Source: Oceanipulchritudo sp049975345 (lineage in GTDB: Bacteria > Verrucomicrobiota > Verrucomicrobiia > Opitutales > Oceanipulchritudinaceae). Taken from it: a DNA stretch of 64,000 bases. Below the pieces are notes generated by a model. The model did no database searches. It was not told the DNA's origin and saw nothing but the letters and a program-made list of their open reading frames with translations. Shown one piece after another: positions 25,346-34,711 of the stretch. How positions within the stretch are numbered: position 1 is the stretch's first letter; each line of letters opens with the position of its first letter. The stretch spans positions 1 through 64,000 of the forward strand of contig JBNGDP010000006.1 in assembly GCA_049975345.1 (NCBI GenBank). Direction: 5' to 3'. The position numbers and the translations under genes were made by a program.

Positions 25346-26755
25346 TCAACCGGATAAGCCATGGTTCCAGAAGGCGCTGGACAATGGATGGGGCTGATCT
25401 TCCCAGTCTTCTTTCATGGAGTCGAGGCGGCTCCGGTAATCTGCGAGGACACCGGCGAACGCGGGATTGGCGGCGAGATTCTTTATTTCGAGGGGATCCT
25501 CTTTCAGATTGAAAAGCTGTTCCACAACTCCGCTATCCGTGCGATAACGAATGTATTTGAACGTATGATCCTTGATGGCCCGGATGCGGTCCTCGTAAGC
25601 AAGGTAAAGGGCGTCTCGTTGCGAGGCTGCCGTATCGTCAAGGATGCCCTTAAAACTCATTCCTTCAACGGTTTCGGGTATTGGAATCCCGATACAGTCA
25701 CACAGGGTAGGGTAAATATCCATCAGATAGACAAAAGCGTCCCTTGTGCTGTTTTCAGGAATGCCGGGCCCGGCCATGAGGAGCGGAATACGGACGCTGT
25801 GATCGTAGACACTTTGCTTCCCCATAAGCCCATGCTGACCCAGGGCGAGGCCGTTGTCTCCGGCGAGGACGATAATTGTATCCTTGAGGATGCCCTGTTG
25901 TTCGAGAACGGCAAAGAGGCGGCCGATCTGATCATCCAAGTGGGTGATCATGGCGAAATATTCCCGGAGGTGCTGCCTGATTTCCTCCGGTGTGCGCGGC
26001 TGGCTGGCCAGTTTTTCATCCCGAATTTGCGAAATGCCGTAGTCAAACGGATGTTCCTGCAGGAAATTATCGGGGAGGGAGACTTCCGTGTCGGCATACA
26101 TTTCAAGGTATTTGGCCGGCATGCTTCGCGGGTCGTGCGGTGCCATGTGGGAAAGATAAAGAAAAAAGGGATCCTGCCGGGTTTGCTGTTTTTCCAGAAA
26201 GGCCATGGAGGCGTCGGTGAAGAGATCCGTGGAATGCGTCCCCAAATGGACATGGTCGGCGCAGACTTGGGTGATCTGACGGGAAAGCCATGGGTTTCGG
26301 ATTGCTGGTCTCCACTGATCATATCTCCCTGTTGGGTCGAACTGGCAGGCCGGGACATTCCAATGGTCCCACATTCCACCAAAAAATATTTCCGCACCGT
26401 CAGAGAAACTACGGGCATAAGCACGACCGCCATTGTGCCATTTTCCGGTCCCGAAACAGTTGTATCCGGCTGACCGGAGGGTTTCGCCGAGAAGGGCGTG
26501 TTCATCCGGGACTTCCGCCCCGTGATCCTGCAGGTGAAAGAGCGTTCGACCCGTGTGAATCATGGCCCTGCTTGGCATACAAACGGCGCCGCAAGTGCCA
26601 CCGGGAATGTGGGCATTGGTGAAGGCGGTCCCCCGTGCCACCAGACGGTCCAGGTTCGGGGTCTGGATCGCCGGGTTCCCGAGCGCATGGATTGTGTCAA
26701 ACCGCTGGTCGTCCGTTAGGATAAAGAGGATGTTGGGTTGCCGTTGTGCTTGCAT
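25346..26755 (-). CDS. Type I sulfatase (Cys-type, S1 family)
   Basis: This 469-aa sulfatase should hydrolyse sulfate esters, presumably from carbohydrate. The formylglycine site is Cys59 in GAVCMPSRAMIHTGR, which must be oxidised by a maturase not encoded in this window. Asp15-Asp16 in LFILTDDQRFD bind calcium, and DNGLALGQHGLMGKQSVYDH is the second metal-site region. There is no signal peptide (MQAQRQPNIL), implying a cytoplasmic enzyme acting on imported oligosaccharide. It is divergent from the GH29 fucosidase with a 102-base spacer, which suggests joint regulation. Confidence 0.92.
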   Translation of the reverse strand: MQAQRQPNILFILTDDQRFDTIHALGNPAIQTPNLDRLVARGTAFTNAHIPGGTCGAVCMPSRAMIHTGRTLFHLQDHGAEVPDEHALLGETLRSAGYNCFGTGKWHNGGRAYARSFSDGAEIFFGGMWDHWNVPACQFDPTGRYDQWRPAIRNPWLSRQITQVCADHVHLGTHSTDLFTDASMAFLEKQQTRQDPFFLYLSHMAPHDPRSMPAKYLEMYADTEVSLPDNFLQEHPFDYGISQIRDEKLASQPRTPEEIRQHLREYFAMITHLDDQIGRLFAVLEQQGILKDTIIVLAGDNGLALGQHGLMGKQSVYDHSVRIPLLMAGPGIPENSTRDAFVYLMDIYPTLCDCIGIPIPETVEGMSFKGILDDTAASQRDALYLAYEDRIRAIKDHTFKYIRYRTDSGVVEQLFNLKEDPLEIKNLAANPAFAGVLADYRSRLDSMKEDWEDQPHPLSSAFWNHGLSG

Positions 26756-26857
26756 TGCCGTGTTCTGACTACATCACAATATAGGCCTGAATTGGACAGG
26801 CGGGGCAACACTATTAACTTGAGAGACTAATGAAACCTTCGAGGCTGCGCATTACTT

Positions 26858-27946
26858 ATGGATAATTCCGACCAGCATTCGAATAAAGTCCCTGCTTTTT
26901 TGCGCGACACCGCACATGCGTATCAATCAGATCCGCGTGAGGCAGCCCTGGCCTGGTTTCGCGAAGCCCGCTTCGGGCTGTTCATGCACTACGGGCTGTA
27001 CAGCCTGCTCGAAGGAGAGTGGCCTGATCCGTACGCGCCGCGCAAAGGGGCGGAATGGATTCAATGGGCCGGTCCGGTTCCCCGTCAGCAATACATGGCG
27101 CTAAAGGAACGTTTCACCGCTGAGCGGTTCGATGCCGATGCAATCTGCCGCCTGGCTCTGGAGGCGGGCATGAAGTATGTCAACCTGACTTCGCAACACC
27201 ATGACGGTTTCAGCCTCTGGGATACGCAGACAAATGATTACTCCTCAATGCATGCTCCGGCGCGGCGTGACCTTGTGGCCGAGCTGGCGGAGGCCTGCGA
27301 ACGCTACGGGCTGGGTTGCTTTCTCTACTACTCTCATGGCAGGGAATGGTTTCATCCGGACGGGCCGGATACCGGGCCGGAAAAGGACGGATTTAATTCG
27401 AGCAAGCCAATCATCGATACCGGGCACTTTCACCACGGGAATGCGGTTGTTCTCGACCGATACCTTGAGCTCGTCGAGGCGCAGGTCATGGAGTTGTGTG
27501 CCTACCCGAATATTGCCGGTATCTGGCTCGACGGCATTGGCGGTTTCAAGAAACATCCAGACGGCATGCGCCTCAGCCGGGCGCAGGAGCTGTACGACAG
27601 AATCCATGCTTCCTCACCACATATACTTGTGGCCTACAAGCAGGGCCTTACCTACACGGAGGATTTCTACGCTCCCGAGAGGGATATCAAAGAGGGAACC
27701 CTTCCCAGCGATGGCCGGCCTTACGAAATCTGCACGACTCTCCAGCCGACCAGTTGGGGTTACAAGAAAGCCGACGACGGTAAGCACCACGGGCCGGACT
27801 GGGTGATCGATCAGCTCCGGATTGCGGGCACAATCCCGGCGAATCTTTTGCTGAACACCGGTCCGCTGGGCGATGGCAGTATTCCGGAGGAGGATATTGC
27901 GACTCTGAAGGAAGTAGGCTCTCGCCTGGCCAGGGCGAATTCCTAA
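26858..27946 (+). CDS. Alpha-L-fucosidase (GH29)
   Basis: The 362-aa protein matches the catalytic barrel of GH29 retaining fucosidases: WFREARFGLFMHYGLYS near the N-terminus, then FDADAICRLALEAGMKYVNL and SQHHDGFSLWDT. The likely nucleophile is Asp225 in NIAGIWLDGIGGF. The usual C-terminal beta-sandwich is missing and there is no signal peptide, so this is a compact cytoplasmic form. With the sulfatases it suggests processing of sulfated, fucose-containing glycans. The substrate has not been shown and compact GH29 relatives can have other specificities. Confidence 0.88.
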   Translation: MDNSDQHSNKVPAFLRDTAHAYQSDPREAALAWFREARFGLFMHYGLYSLLEGEWPDPYAPRKGAEWIQWAGPVPRQQYMALKERFTAERFDADAICRLALEAGMKYVNLTSQHHDGFSLWDTQTNDYSSMHAPARRDLVAELAEACERYGLGCFLYYSHGREWFHPDGPDTGPEKDGFNSSKPIIDTGHFHHGNAVVLDRYLELVEAQVMELCAYPNIAGIWLDGIGGFKKHPDGMRLSRAQELYDRIHASSPHILVAYKQGLTYTEDFYAPERDIKEGTLPSDGRPYEICTTLQPTSWGYKKADDGKHHGPDWVIDQLRIAGTIPANLLLNTGPLGDGSIPEEDIATLKEVGSRLARANS

Positions 27947-27949
27947 ACG

Positions 27950-28906
27950 TTACTCCAGTCGCCAGTCCCGGAGGATCGGCCCGATCTGGTCGGTGATCTC
28001 GGCTTCGGGTTCCTGGACCAATGGCTGATAATAGACGGCGATGTGATCGGGGGCCATGGTCAGGTACTCCGGTAACCGCCGCAAGGTGTTCTCCGCGTTG
28101 TCAACCGTCGCACTCTGGGTTTCGATGAGGGCAAACGAACTTTTCCCGTATTCAGCGGCGATGCGGTTGAAGCGTTCCTGTTCGTCGTTCAGAAACTTCA
28201 TGTTGTGCTTACCCGGATCTCCCTTGCGGGCGACATGCCCATCGGGTCCGATATCATCGACTCCCTCCATGGAGGCCCAGGGCTTCACGATGTCATCCTC
28301 CAGAAAGGCGTAGAGGAAGCTGATGATGCGCAGGTCCGGCTTCAGTTCGCGAGCGCGTCGGTTACAGGCGGCGAAGATGTCGAGAGTGGCCTGCACCTGT
28401 TCGGCTCCTTTCACGGGATGGCCGTACTTCTCGATGGCCAGCGGATGGTGATCCGTTTCATGCAGGGTCTTCAACTCGTCCCAGGTAATCCCGTCGAAGT
28501 CGAACGTTGTCAGCATATTTTCGATACACTGGATCATGTGTGCCTTGACGTCCGGGTGGTGGACCGAGCAGAGCGGGCCGCAGAAGCCCTTGATCACCGG
28601 TGAGCCGTCTTCCCGGCGCATCCATGTATCCGGCCGCGTGGCGGCGAAGTGCCCGGCGAGGATGGGCCAGCCGGCGATCAGGCCGCACCAGCGGGAGGGG
28701 ATGGCGTAGGCCTTGAGCCCGGCGGCGTGCGCCTCCTCGATGATCAGCTGCAGGCCCAGCGGCTGGTGGTGGTGTTCCTCATGGCAGGCTGTGTGGATGG
28801 CGTCGAAGGCGTGGTCCTTGAGCCATTGCATGTCCTCGCGCACATGGGCGCGGTTCATGCACAGGTCGGTGCTCATGAAGTAGTAGGCGGAAAGGTGTTT
28901 GTTCAT
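27950..28906 (-). CDS. Putative TIM-barrel glycoside hydrolase-like protein
   Basis: A 318-aa protein without a signal peptide, resembling bacterial hypothetical glycosyl-hydrolase (GHL-type) barrels. Beta-strand/helix alternation starts with LSAYYFMSTDL, passes through an Ala/Gly-rich helix (EEAHAAGLKAYAIPSRW) and reaches DFDGITWDELKTL, where the Asp and Glu are candidate catalytic acids. His-rich CHEEHHHQPLG is unusual. I could not assign a CAZy family. It is next to GH28 genes on the same strand and separated from them only by a hexamer-repeat spacer, so it is probably translated from the same message. Confidence 0.65.
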   Translation of the reverse strand: MNKHLSAYYFMSTDLCMNRAHVREDMQWLKDHAFDAIHTACHEEHHHQPLGLQLIIEEAHAAGLKAYAIPSRWCGLIAGWPILAGHFAATRPDTWMRREDGSPVIKGFCGPLCSVHHPDVKAHMIQCIENMLTTFDFDGITWDELKTLHETDHHPLAIEKYGHPVKGAEQVQATLDIFAACNRRARELKPDLRIISFLYAFLEDDIVKPWASMEGVDDIGPDGHVARKGDPGKHNMKFLNDEQERFNRIAAEYGKSSFALIETQSATVDNAENTLRRLPEYLTMAPDHIAVYYQPLVQEPEAEITDQIGPILRDWRLE

Positions 28907-28945
28907 AATCTCAATCTCAAGCTTCGTCTTAACCTAAATCTAAAC
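28907..28945 (-). repeat. Degenerate hexamer repeat forming the whole intergenic spacer
   Basis: Read on the minus strand, the spacer is a chain of hexamers ending in AG: GTTTAG, ATTTAG, GTTAAG, ACGAAG, CTTGAG, ATTGAG, followed by ATT and the ATG of the downstream gene. The first unit supplies the TAG stop of the GH28 gene, and the last units supply a GAG-type ribosome-binding element. Confidence 0.75.
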
Positions 28946-30304
28946 CGTCCAAGCCGACTTTCCCGACACCTCGACGTCTTCCTCCTCCAGATCCCTCGAC
29001 CAGATCCGTTCAAACGTCTTTGCCACATGCCGCTTGTCACCCTCGGGATCATGAAGTCCGCCGGGTTGTGCCGTGAGCCAGTCTTCCGGGGGCGGACCTT
29101 TCGGCCAACGGATGCCCAGGTTGGTCAGGCGGAGACGCTTGATGCCGTCGGCGACAATGGCGGCCGGGACGACGCGCGCTTCGGGCGAGTGGCGGCTGCA
29201 CTGGATGCTTTTGCCTCGGCGAGCAGCTTCCGTATCGGGATTGTCAATCACCGGAAACTTGAGGCTGAGGCCATCGATCGTGACATCCTCGATCGTGCAT
29301 CCATCGGCGGCGGTCAGGATGACGCGACCGTCGGTGATCGCGCTGAGGTTGCGGATGGTGACGTCGCGGATCGTGGAGGCGCCGCTCTCGGCAACCCGCT
29401 TACTGGCATCCATGTGAATGGGGCGATTCCAGGCAAAGCCGCAGTTGGTGTCGCCGGATATATTATCGACGCGCACCTGTTCCATGGTTCCGCCATCGAG
29501 GGCGAAAAGGCCGATCAGGCGGCTGCTCTGGTAAGCCACCGAATTGCTGAAGGTGATCTGGCGGAAATCATGCCAGCTTTCCGTGCCCAGCTTGAAGGCG
29601 ACACAATTGCTGCGAAGAATACAGTTGGTAACGACGACCCTTTCGCAACTGCGGGCCTCCTTTGTCGTCTTCAAGACAATCGCGTCATCCCCGCAGGAAA
29701 TGTGGCAGTCGCTGACCATGACATCGCGGCAGCCGTTGATGTCGAGTCCGTCGGTGTTCGGGCCGAAAAGGTTGTTGTCGAGGCGGATGCCGCGGATCCA
29801 GACCCGGTCGCAACAGAAGAGGTGGACGGTCCAGCCGGGGCTGTCGAGAATGGTCATGTCGGTCAGGCGCAGATCCTTGACACGCCCGAACTCGAACATC
29901 GGGGAGACGCGTGGGTGCTTTTCCGGGATCCATTTCCGCGGTCCGGGCGATGGCTCCCAGAAGGCGGGGCCCTGTCCATCGAAGGTGCCGCCGGTGATGG
30001 AAATGGACTCGACATTTTCCGCCCGGATGAGGGCCATGCCAAAGTGGGATACGGTGTCGAGGCCCTCGCCGGTGGTTTCGGCCGGATAATCGGCGAGGTC
30101 GTGCGAGGCGCGGATGACCGCCCCCGGCTTGAGAAACAATTCAATGTGGGAACGCAGGCGGATCGTCCCGCAGCGGTAGATGCCGGCGGGGACGGTTACG
30201 CGGCCACCGCCGGCTTCGGCAGCGGCGTCGATGGCGCGCTGGATGGCCGGGGAGTCGAGGACTTGGCCGTCACCGACGGCGCCGTGGTCTTTGATGCTTG
30301 TCAT
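28940..30304 (-). CDS. GH28-family glycoside hydrolase (polygalacturonase-like)
   Basis: This 454-aa right-handed beta-helix enzyme has GH28 hallmarks. The N-terminus (DHGAVGDGQVLDSPAIQRAI) is the standard entry. The catalytic aspartates are Asp185 and Asp188 of PNTDGLDINGC and Asp206-Asp207 of SCGDDAIVLK. The later GHG and RIK motifs of classical polygalacturonases are not evident; NCVAFKLGTES occupies the site, which suggests a substrate other than plain homogalacturonan. There is no signal peptide, so it should act on imported oligosaccharides. It lies five bases from the next GH28 gene in an apparent operon. Confidence 0.88.
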   Translation of the reverse strand: MTSIKDHGAVGDGQVLDSPAIQRAIDAAAEAGGGRVTVPAGIYRCGTIRLRSHIELFLKPGAVIRASHDLADYPAETTGEGLDTVSHFGMALIRAENVESISITGGTFDGQGPAFWEPSPGPRKWIPEKHPRVSPMFEFGRVKDLRLTDMTILDSPGWTVHLFCCDRVWIRGIRLDNNLFGPNTDGLDINGCRDVMVSDCHISCGDDAIVLKTTKEARSCERVVVTNCILRSNCVAFKLGTESWHDFRQITFSNSVAYQSSRLIGLFALDGGTMEQVRVDNISGDTNCGFAWNRPIHMDASKRVAESGASTIRDVTIRNLSAITDGRVILTAADGCTIEDVTIDGLSLKFPVIDNPDTEAARRGKSIQCSRHSPEARVVPAAIVADGIKRLRLTNLGIRWPKGPPPEDWLTAQPGGLHDPEGDKRHVAKTFERIWSRDLEEEDVEVSGKSAWTV

Positions 30305-30310
30305 GGAAAA

Positions 30311-31804
30311 TTAACTACGAAACTTCGTGGATTGCACGAATTCATTCTTTTCGATTGTGGATTCCTCAAGGGGGTTCCCATTGATGGTGATATTTTCGAA
30401 TACAGCGTTTTCAACCATGCAATCCGCGTCCCGTCCCGCAAGCGCTACCCGGGCCGGTTCGTCGCTCGAGATGTTGCGCAGGGTGACATTTTCGACACGG
30501 CTCTTGCCGATGATCTTGCGGAAGGCTTTCGCCGGTACATTGAGGTCGATCAGGCGGCGGTCCATCATCGCATCATCGAGGTGATGGACATGGCAGTCCT
30601 CGAAGCGCACGTTGCGGACCAGTGACTTGTCGAAAGCGTCGATGCCGCAGAGACGGCCTGTGCGGACCGCGTCGATACGTTCGAAAGTAATATTCTCCAT
30701 GATGGCCGCGTCGGTCTCCGTGCCGATCTTGACCGTGGTGGAATTGTTGACCGCCAGCAGGTCGCTGACCGTGATGTTGCTGACATCCTGCAGCATTTGT
30801 TCATGTCCGGGATGCATGTCGCGGCGCCAGGTGCAGGATTTGACCGCCACGGCGTCGTCGCCGGTGTGCATGAGGCAATTCTCGATACGGACGTTGCGGC
30901 AGGCATTCGGGTTAATCCCGTCGGTGTTGATACAGTTGACCAGCGGGCGGTTGTTGAGGATCTTGACCCGGTGGGCGAGAACATCGGTACAGGCGTAGAA
31001 GTGCGTGTTCCAGCCGCAGGAGTCGCTGAGGACAATGCCGTCGAAGGTGACATTCCGGCAGCGGTCCAGCTTGACCATGCCATTGAAGTAGCGGTCCAAG
31101 TCGAGCACGGCGCGGTTGCCGTCGACGTGCCCGTGCCCGGTGAGGGCGACGTTCTCCGCGTCGCGTCCGTTGATCAGGCAATGGCGTGTCCCGTCGGAAC
31201 CCCGGGTGTTCAATTCCTTGAAATCCGCGGCCTTGTCGCTGGCCTTGAGGACCGCTCCGCTGGCCAGGTGGAGGCGGCAGTTGCTCTTCAGGTGCAGGTC
31301 GCCGACGCGGTATAATCCGGCAGGGATCAGGAGTATATCCAATTTATCACTCGCCGAGACCCTGTCGATGGCGGTTTGAAGGGTCTTCGTCTGTATGGCA
31401 TCGGCATTTGATTCCAGTCCATATGCGGCGGCGTCGAGGACCGTATCGCCCGTAGGGGGTTGCTGTGCCGGATCGAAGGACAGGAACAAATAGCCGAGGC
31501 CGTCGCATTCCACGGCGAGGTGCGGGTTACCCCGGATGGTGAACCGGACCGGTTGCTTGCGCCCGCCGGGATCGACTTCCAGGCCCAGGCGCTTCGGATG
31601 GACCGCCACCTGGGTTTTGTGGCGCCTGATGGAGACTTCCACCTCGTGTGTTCCTTCGGGCAGCGAGGCATGCACAAAGTAAAGCGGTACATCAAACTGC
31701 CGGTAGCGGACGACGCGGAGCTCCTGTCCGTCAACACGGACAGCGGCCTGATCGGCGGTGTGCAGAAATCCGCCCGGCAGGGTGGCGTTGTGGTCGGTAA
31801 TCAT
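30311..31804 (-). CDS. GH28-like beta-helix glycosidase with N-terminal beta domain
   Basis: A 497-aa protein starting at ATG 31804; the frame extends to a TTG at 31816, four codons upstream. Residues 1-110 form a beta-rich domain (YFVHASLPEGTHEVEVSI) of the type found ahead of some GH28/GH49 helices. The beta-helix begins at DAAAYGLESNADAIQTK and has paired acidic motifs NTDGINPNAC and HTGDDAVAVKS. No signal peptide is seen. It is the first gene of the minus-strand run that continues with the second GH28 and the TIM-barrel protein. The exact glycan is not resolved. Confidence 0.83.
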   Translation of the reverse strand: MITDHNATLPGGFLHTADQAAVRVDGQELRVVRYRQFDVPLYFVHASLPEGTHEVEVSIRRHKTQVAVHPKRLGLEVDPGGRKQPVRFTIRGNPHLAVECDGLGYLFLSFDPAQQPPTGDTVLDAAAYGLESNADAIQTKTLQTAIDRVSASDKLDILLIPAGLYRVGDLHLKSNCRLHLASGAVLKASDKAADFKELNTRGSDGTRHCLINGRDAENVALTGHGHVDGNRAVLDLDRYFNGMVKLDRCRNVTFDGIVLSDSCGWNTHFYACTDVLAHRVKILNNRPLVNCINTDGINPNACRNVRIENCLMHTGDDAVAVKSCTWRRDMHPGHEQMLQDVSNITVSDLLAVNNSTTVKIGTETDAAIMENITFERIDAVRTGRLCGIDAFDKSLVRNVRFEDCHVHHLDDAMMDRRLIDLNVPAKAFRKIIGKSRVENVTLRNISSDEPARVALAGRDADCMVENAVFENITINGNPLEESTIEKNEFVQSTKFRS

Positions 31805-32034
31805 ATCATATTTCAAATTTTCAGACAGCCAAGTTTAGCGGTCAGCCGGCCAAAGGGCCATGCACATTTTGGACTTTAATGAGTCGTTTTGCGAACTCAC
31901 GCCACGCTCAGGCGGAAAGGGTGGACACCCGTGACCGGTCCCCGCAGATTTTCATGGGAAGGGGGTCCAGAACATTGCCAGACGGTCCTTTTGCTTGTCT
32001 GAGCCTGAAGAGGGCTTTTGATGCTTACTGACCA
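31805..32034. other. Divergent spacer between GH28-like and sulfatase genes
   Basis: This 230-base spacer must hold promoters for both the minus-strand GH28 run and the plus-strand sulfatase. It is AT-rich next to the GH28 start and GC-rich elsewhere. I see no strong -35/-10 pair or inverted repeat, and no gene. Confidence 0.4.
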
Positions 32035-33546
32035 ATGCCAACAAGCTCACCCAATATCCTGTACATCCTTGCCGACGACATGGGCTACGGGGATGTGCGC
32101 CACCTGAATCCGGATTGCGCCTTCCCGACCCCGAACCTCGACCGCCTCGGGCTGGAGGGGATGACCTTTACCGACGCGCACAGCTCCTCCGCGGTCTGTA
32201 CCCCGAGCCGATACAGCATCCTGACCGGGCGCTACTGCTGGCGCACCTTTCTCAAATCCGGGGTCATCGGCGGAACCGACGGCCCGTTGCTCGGGGAGCG
32301 GGAGACCACGGTGGCGGACGTGCTCAAACGGGCGGGGTACCGTACCGCCTGCATCGGCAAGTGGCACCTTGGCTGGAACTGGGGGGTGAAGGAGGGGCAT
32401 CAGCCCAACCGGGGCGACTGGAATGGCAACCACCAGGATTGGATCGATTTCAGCAAGCCGGTGACCGGCGGACCGGTCGATCACGGCTTTGATTCCTTTT
32501 ACGGAATCATCGGCTCGCTGGACATGCCGCCCTACGTCTTCGTGGAAAACAACCGTCCCGTTCAGGATCCGGCGGCATGGGGGACGAACCATGAATTCAT
32601 GCGCGAGGGGCCGCGCCAGGGCGATCTGCGCGCGCACACCGTTCTCGGTGAGTTGACAAGGCGGGCGGTGGGTTTCATCGAAAACCAGACGGAGGAACAG
32701 CCGTTTTTCCTTTACCTGCCCCTGACCGCGCCGCATTCCCCCATTGCCCCGTCCGCGGAGTTTCTCGGGGCCAGCGGGGTCAATCCCTATGCGGACTTCT
32801 GCATGGAGGTCGACAGCCGGGTGGGGGAAGTGCTGGCCGCCCTGGAACGGACCGGGCTGGATCAGAACACCCTCGTCATTTTCACCGCCGACAACGGGGC
32901 CGCGGCCCAGTTTGTGGAGGCGGAAGCCCTGGAGCGGCACTACAACCACTTCTGCAGTTACTGTTACCGCGGGTACAAGAGCGACATCTGGGACGGAGGG
33001 CACCGGGTGCCGTTCCTTGTGCGCTGGCCGGCGCGGGTCGAGGCCGGTACCACCTGCGACCAGCCGGTCGGCATCTTCGACCTGCTGCCCACTGCAGCGG
33101 AGTTGAGCGGCCAGGAGCTCGCTGCGAATGAAGGGGTGGACGCGGTTTCCCTGGTCAAGGCCTTTTGTGGCGGGGATATTCCCCCGGATGAACGGGAGAT
33201 CCTCGTCCATCACTCGATCAAGGGCCGTTTCGCGATCCGTCACGGGAACTGGAAAATGTGCCGTTGTCCGGGCTCCGGTGGCTGGACCTTCCCCGACGAG
33301 AAAGCCCGGGAAGAGGGCCTTGCGGAGGTCCAGCTGTACAATGTTGCCAGGGATCCGGCGGAGAAGGCAAACCTTGCCGCTGAAAACCCGCAAATGGTGA
33401 CGGATCTCACCCAGCGCCTGCACCGGGCCATCCTGCGCGGCCGTTCCACCCCCGGTCCCGCCCAACCGGTGCCCGATCAGCTGGATCACTGGGAGCAGAT
33501 CGACTGGCGGGCTGAACTGCCGGTGCGTTTCCTGGTCGATGATTAG
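32035..33546 (+). CDS. Arylsulfatase-type sulfatase (S1 family)
   Basis: A 503-aa Cys-type sulfatase. The formylglycine motif is Cys55 in SSAVCTPSRYSILTGR, the classical CxPSR with a downstream TGR. Metal ligands are Asp14-Asp15 (YILADDMGYGD) and Asp-Asn in FTADNGAAAQF. No signal peptide is present, in line with the other carbohydrate enzymes here. It lies divergent from the GH28 genes. The motif CPGSGGWTFPDEKAREEGL near the C-terminus resembles arylsulfatase A-like enzymes of marine polysaccharide degraders. Activity depends on a maturase encoded elsewhere. Confidence 0.92.
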   Translation: MPTSSPNILYILADDMGYGDVRHLNPDCAFPTPNLDRLGLEGMTFTDAHSSSAVCTPSRYSILTGRYCWRTFLKSGVIGGTDGPLLGERETTVADVLKRAGYRTACIGKWHLGWNWGVKEGHQPNRGDWNGNHQDWIDFSKPVTGGPVDHGFDSFYGIIGSLDMPPYVFVENNRPVQDPAAWGTNHEFMREGPRQGDLRAHTVLGELTRRAVGFIENQTEEQPFFLYLPLTAPHSPIAPSAEFLGASGVNPYADFCMEVDSRVGEVLAALERTGLDQNTLVIFTADNGAAAQFVEAEALERHYNHFCSYCYRGYKSDIWDGGHRVPFLVRWPARVEAGTTCDQPVGIFDLLPTAAELSGQELAANEGVDAVSLVKAFCGGDIPPDEREILVHHSIKGRFAIRHGNWKMCRCPGSGGWTFPDEKAREEGLAEVQLYNVARDPAEKANLAAENPQMVTDLTQRLHRAILRGRSTPGPAQPVPDQLDHWEQIDWRAELPVRFLVDD

Positions 33547-33643
33547 GAACGGAGGCGGCCCTTTTGGCTGGTCCTCGTGAAATTCCGCATTCGAGGGTTG
33601 CCAAGCGGATCAATGCCACCAACCTTCGCCCTTTTAGCAAGTT

Positions 33644-34711
33644 ATGAGCAAGACCTACAAGATCGCGACGATTCCCGGCGACGGCACGGGACCGGAAGTG
33701 ACGGCCGAGGCCGTCAAGGTGTTAAAGGCGGCCGCCGACAAGTTCGGTTTCGGGCTGGACCTGCAGGAATTTGATTTCGGGGGCGACCGCTACCTGCGCA
33801 CCGGCGAAGTGCTCCCGGATTCCGCATCCGAGGAACTCCGCCAGTTTGATTCCATCCTCCTTGGCGCGATCGGGCATCCCGACGTGAAGCCGGGCATCCT
33901 GGAGAAGGGGATCCTCCTGCGCCTGCGCTTCGAACTCGACCAGTACATCAACCTGCGCCCGGTCAAACTTTTCCCCGGCGTGGAGACTCCCCTCAAGGAC
34001 AAGGGCCCGGAGGATATCGATTACGTGGTCGTGCGTGAAAACAGCGGCGATGTCTACACCGGCTCCGGCGGCCAGATGATGAAGGGGACCCCCCACGAGG
34101 TGGCCACCCAGACCGGCGTCTACACCCGCTTCCAGGTCGACCGGTGCCTGCGTTACGCTTTCGAATACACCCGCAAGCGGGGCAAGAACATGACCCTGGC
34201 CCTCTGCGGGAAGACCAACGTCCTCACTTACCTCTACGACCTCTGGGAGCGCGCCTTTCATGAAATGGGCGAGAAGGAGTATCCCGAAATCAAGCGGGAA
34301 TACTACCATGTGGACGCCACCTGTATGTGGATGGTGAAGAATCCCGAATGGTTCGACGTCATTGTCACCGGCAACATGTTCGGGGACATCATCACCGATC
34401 TCGGGGCCATCACGCAGGGCGGCATGGGCATCGCCGCCGGCGGAAACATCAATCCGGAAGGCGTCTCCATGTTCGAGCCGATCGGCGGCAGCGCCCCCAA
34501 GTACACCGGCCAGAACATCATCAACCCGCTCGCCGCCGTCTGCTCCGGCCAGATGCTCCTCGACACCCTCGGGGAAACCGAGGCCGCGAAAAAGATCGAG
34601 GAGGCCGTCATGGAGGTCACCGGCAAGCGCCTCAAGTCCCTCGGGGCCGGAAAAATGGGCTACTCCACCACCGAGGTCGGCGACATGGTGGCCGAACTGG
34701 TCGCGGGTTGA
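33644..34711 (+). CDS. leuB: 3-isopropylmalate dehydrogenase-type NAD decarboxylating dehydrogenase
   Basis: This 355-aa enzyme oxidatively decarboxylates 3-isopropylmalate in leucine synthesis. Family motifs include IPGDGTGPEV, LRFELDQYINLRPVKLFPG and VVVRENSGDVYTG, and the metal/substrate signature is NMFGDIITDLGAITQGGMG followed by EPIGGSAPKYTGQ. LeuB is favoured over isocitrate or tartrate dehydrogenase, although the loop RLRFELDQYINLRP is slightly unlike the canonical one, so a related beta-hydroxyacid is possible. The stop codon abuts the convergent mazF stop (TGA, TCA). Confidence 0.85.
   Translation: MSKTYKIATIPGDGTGPEVTAEAVKVLKAAADKFGFGLDLQEFDFGGDRYLRTGEVLPDSASEELRQFDSILLGAIGHPDVKPGILEKGILLRLRFELDQYINLRPVKLFPGVETPLKDKGPEDIDYVVVRENSGDVYTGSGGQMMKGTPHEVATQTGVYTRFQVDRCLRYAFEYTRKRGKNMTLALCGKTNVLTYLYDLWERAFHEMGEKEYPEIKREYYHVDATCMWMVKNPEWFDVIVTGNMFGDIITDLGAITQGGMGIAAGGNINPEGVSMFEPIGGSAPKYTGQNIINPLAAVCSGQMLLDTLGETEAAKKIEEAVMEVTGKRLKSLGAGKMGYSTTEVGDMVAELVAG

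Noticed and set aside
28649..30625. 658-codon plus-strand frame opposite the GH28 genes
   Set aside because: An antisense shadow of GC-rich coding sequence; the minus strand carries GH28 catalytic motifs.
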